Below are positions 15,100 through 15,468 of a DNA stretch of 15,468 nucleotides, piece by piece. The position numbers were made by a program, and so were the translations under genes. Each line of letters opens with the position of its first letter. Position 1 is the stretch's first letter. Below the pieces are notes generated by a model, which saw nothing but the letters and a program-made list of their open reading frames with translations, did no database searches and had not been told where the DNA came from. The stretch is from Deltaproteobacteria bacterium (GTDB lineage: Bacteria; Desulfobacterota; Desulfobacteria; Desulfobacterales; UBA11574): the NCBI GenBank assembly GCA_019314155.1, contig JAFCZV010000014.1, forward strand, positions 1 through 15,468, written 5' to 3'.

Positions 15100-15429
15100 T
15101 TATTGGCTTAGTTTGGAGCTGGCAATACGATTGAGGCTTATGCCGGATTCCGCGGCCTGAACAGCAAGTTTTCGATGGACGTCCGGCGGCACTCGAACCA
15201 TAAACTTACCACTATAAGATTTGCCAGCAATAGGTTCCGGAACTGTCTCTCCGTTTGCAGCTATATCCTTTACAACGTCAGCAACCAATTTTCGGATACC
15301 TTTAAGAGCAGCTTCCGGGGAAAGAGCCAGCCAGCTTAAGCTCGGAAACTCCGCACATAAACCTACATATTCATTATCATCTTCAGACCAGGTTACACGG
15401 TATGTATATCGATCATTTTTTAATGCCAC
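15100..15429 (-). CDS. HicB-family antitoxin-like protein
   Basis: A 109-residue protein. I chose the GTG at 15429 because GGAGGT lies 5 bases upstream and the product then starts MALKNDRYTYRV; the open frame continues to the window's right edge, but that start has no such support. Residues 9-57 (YRVTWSEDDNEYVGLCAEFP, then LSPEAALKGIRKLVADVVKD) form the degenerate RNase-H-like HicB domain. Residues about 73-105 (SGKFMVRVPPDVHRKLAVQA, then ESGISLNRIASSKL) form a ribbon-helix-helix DNA-binding domain. This is a normal antitoxin/repressor layout, so it should bind its own promoter and neutralise a partner toxin. No HicA-like toxin frame is seen downstream of it; the upstream gene is cut by the window edge. 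Confidence 0.85.
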   Translation of the reverse strand: MALKNDRYTYRVTWSEDDNEYVGLCAEFPSLSWLALSPEAALKGIRKLVADVVKDIAANGETVPEPIAGKSYSGKFMVRVPPDVHRKLAVQAAESGISLNRIASSKLSQ

Positions 15430-15468
15430 GGCTGACCTCCAACTTTTCAAGGGCCAAAAGCACCTGTT
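15413..15468 (-). CDS. possible 3' end of the gene upstream of hicB (partial)
   Basis: In a frame different from hicB, the sequence from the window edge reads QVLLALEKLEVSRGIKK and stops at 15415-15413, overlapping the hicB start by 17 bases. Such stop/start overlap is typical of toxin-antitoxin gene pairs, and this could be the toxin's C-terminus, but 17 residues do not allow recognition and they do not resemble the usual HicA ending. Confidence 0.3.
   Translation of the reverse strand, partial: QVLLALEKLEVSRGIKK

Noticed and set aside
1..15468. A new multi-gene defence or metabolic island
   Set aside because: No set of co-oriented unknown genes with nuclease, ATPase, toxin or transposase signatures was found apart from the HicB-like gene at the edge; most genes are ordinary chromosomal families.

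Overview
The window reads as a stretch of chromosome from an anaerobic, probably sulfate-reducing bacterium of the Desulfobacterota (Deltaproteobacteria). This is an inference. It rests on a large pyruvate:ferredoxin-oxidoreductase-type enzyme, an FmdB-type zinc ribbon gene beside gltX and glnS, a WbqC / B12-radical-SAM remnant, and the moderate base composition. No rRNA, tRNA, CRISPR array or transposase gene was seen.

Layout. (a) Bases 1-208 hold the 3' end of a TIGR01777-type epimerase gene, pointing at (b) a minus-strand translation cluster at 4303-250: an unrecognised 104-residue protein, gltX, glnS and an FmdB-family zinc ribbon gene. (c) Divergent from it on the plus strand are a 64-residue two-CxxC protein, a WbqC-family protein, a 48-codon remnant of a B12-binding radical SAM gene, a DjlA-like co-chaperone (TerB plus J domain), a roughly 170-bp palindromic MITE-like repeat, and a second J-domain protein with an N-terminal zinc-finger-like Cys cluster. 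(d) Converging on these is a 1291-residue single-chain 2-oxoacid:ferredoxin oxidoreductase, with a good promoter and a leader rich in inverted repeats. (e) Further minus-strand genes are a YcjY-like alpha/beta hydrolase, a 62-residue protein, a secreted DUF1254/DUF1214 protein and, at the right edge, a HicB-type antitoxin gene overlapping the end of an unknown upstream frame.

The most striking observation is in glnS. The reading frame is intact and well conserved, but a block of 14 codons that should carry the class I synthetase KMSKS-type loop (MSKRK in E. coli GlnRS) is absent. The flanking residues join without loss of frame. If this is not an assembly error, the enzyme lacks a catalytic element and Gln-tRNA(Gln) would have to come from another route. 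Other points of interest are the MITE-like repeat between two J-domain genes, the decayed radical SAM gene behind wbqC, and the structured leader of the oxidoreductase. I did not find a convincing new multi-gene defence or metabolic system.
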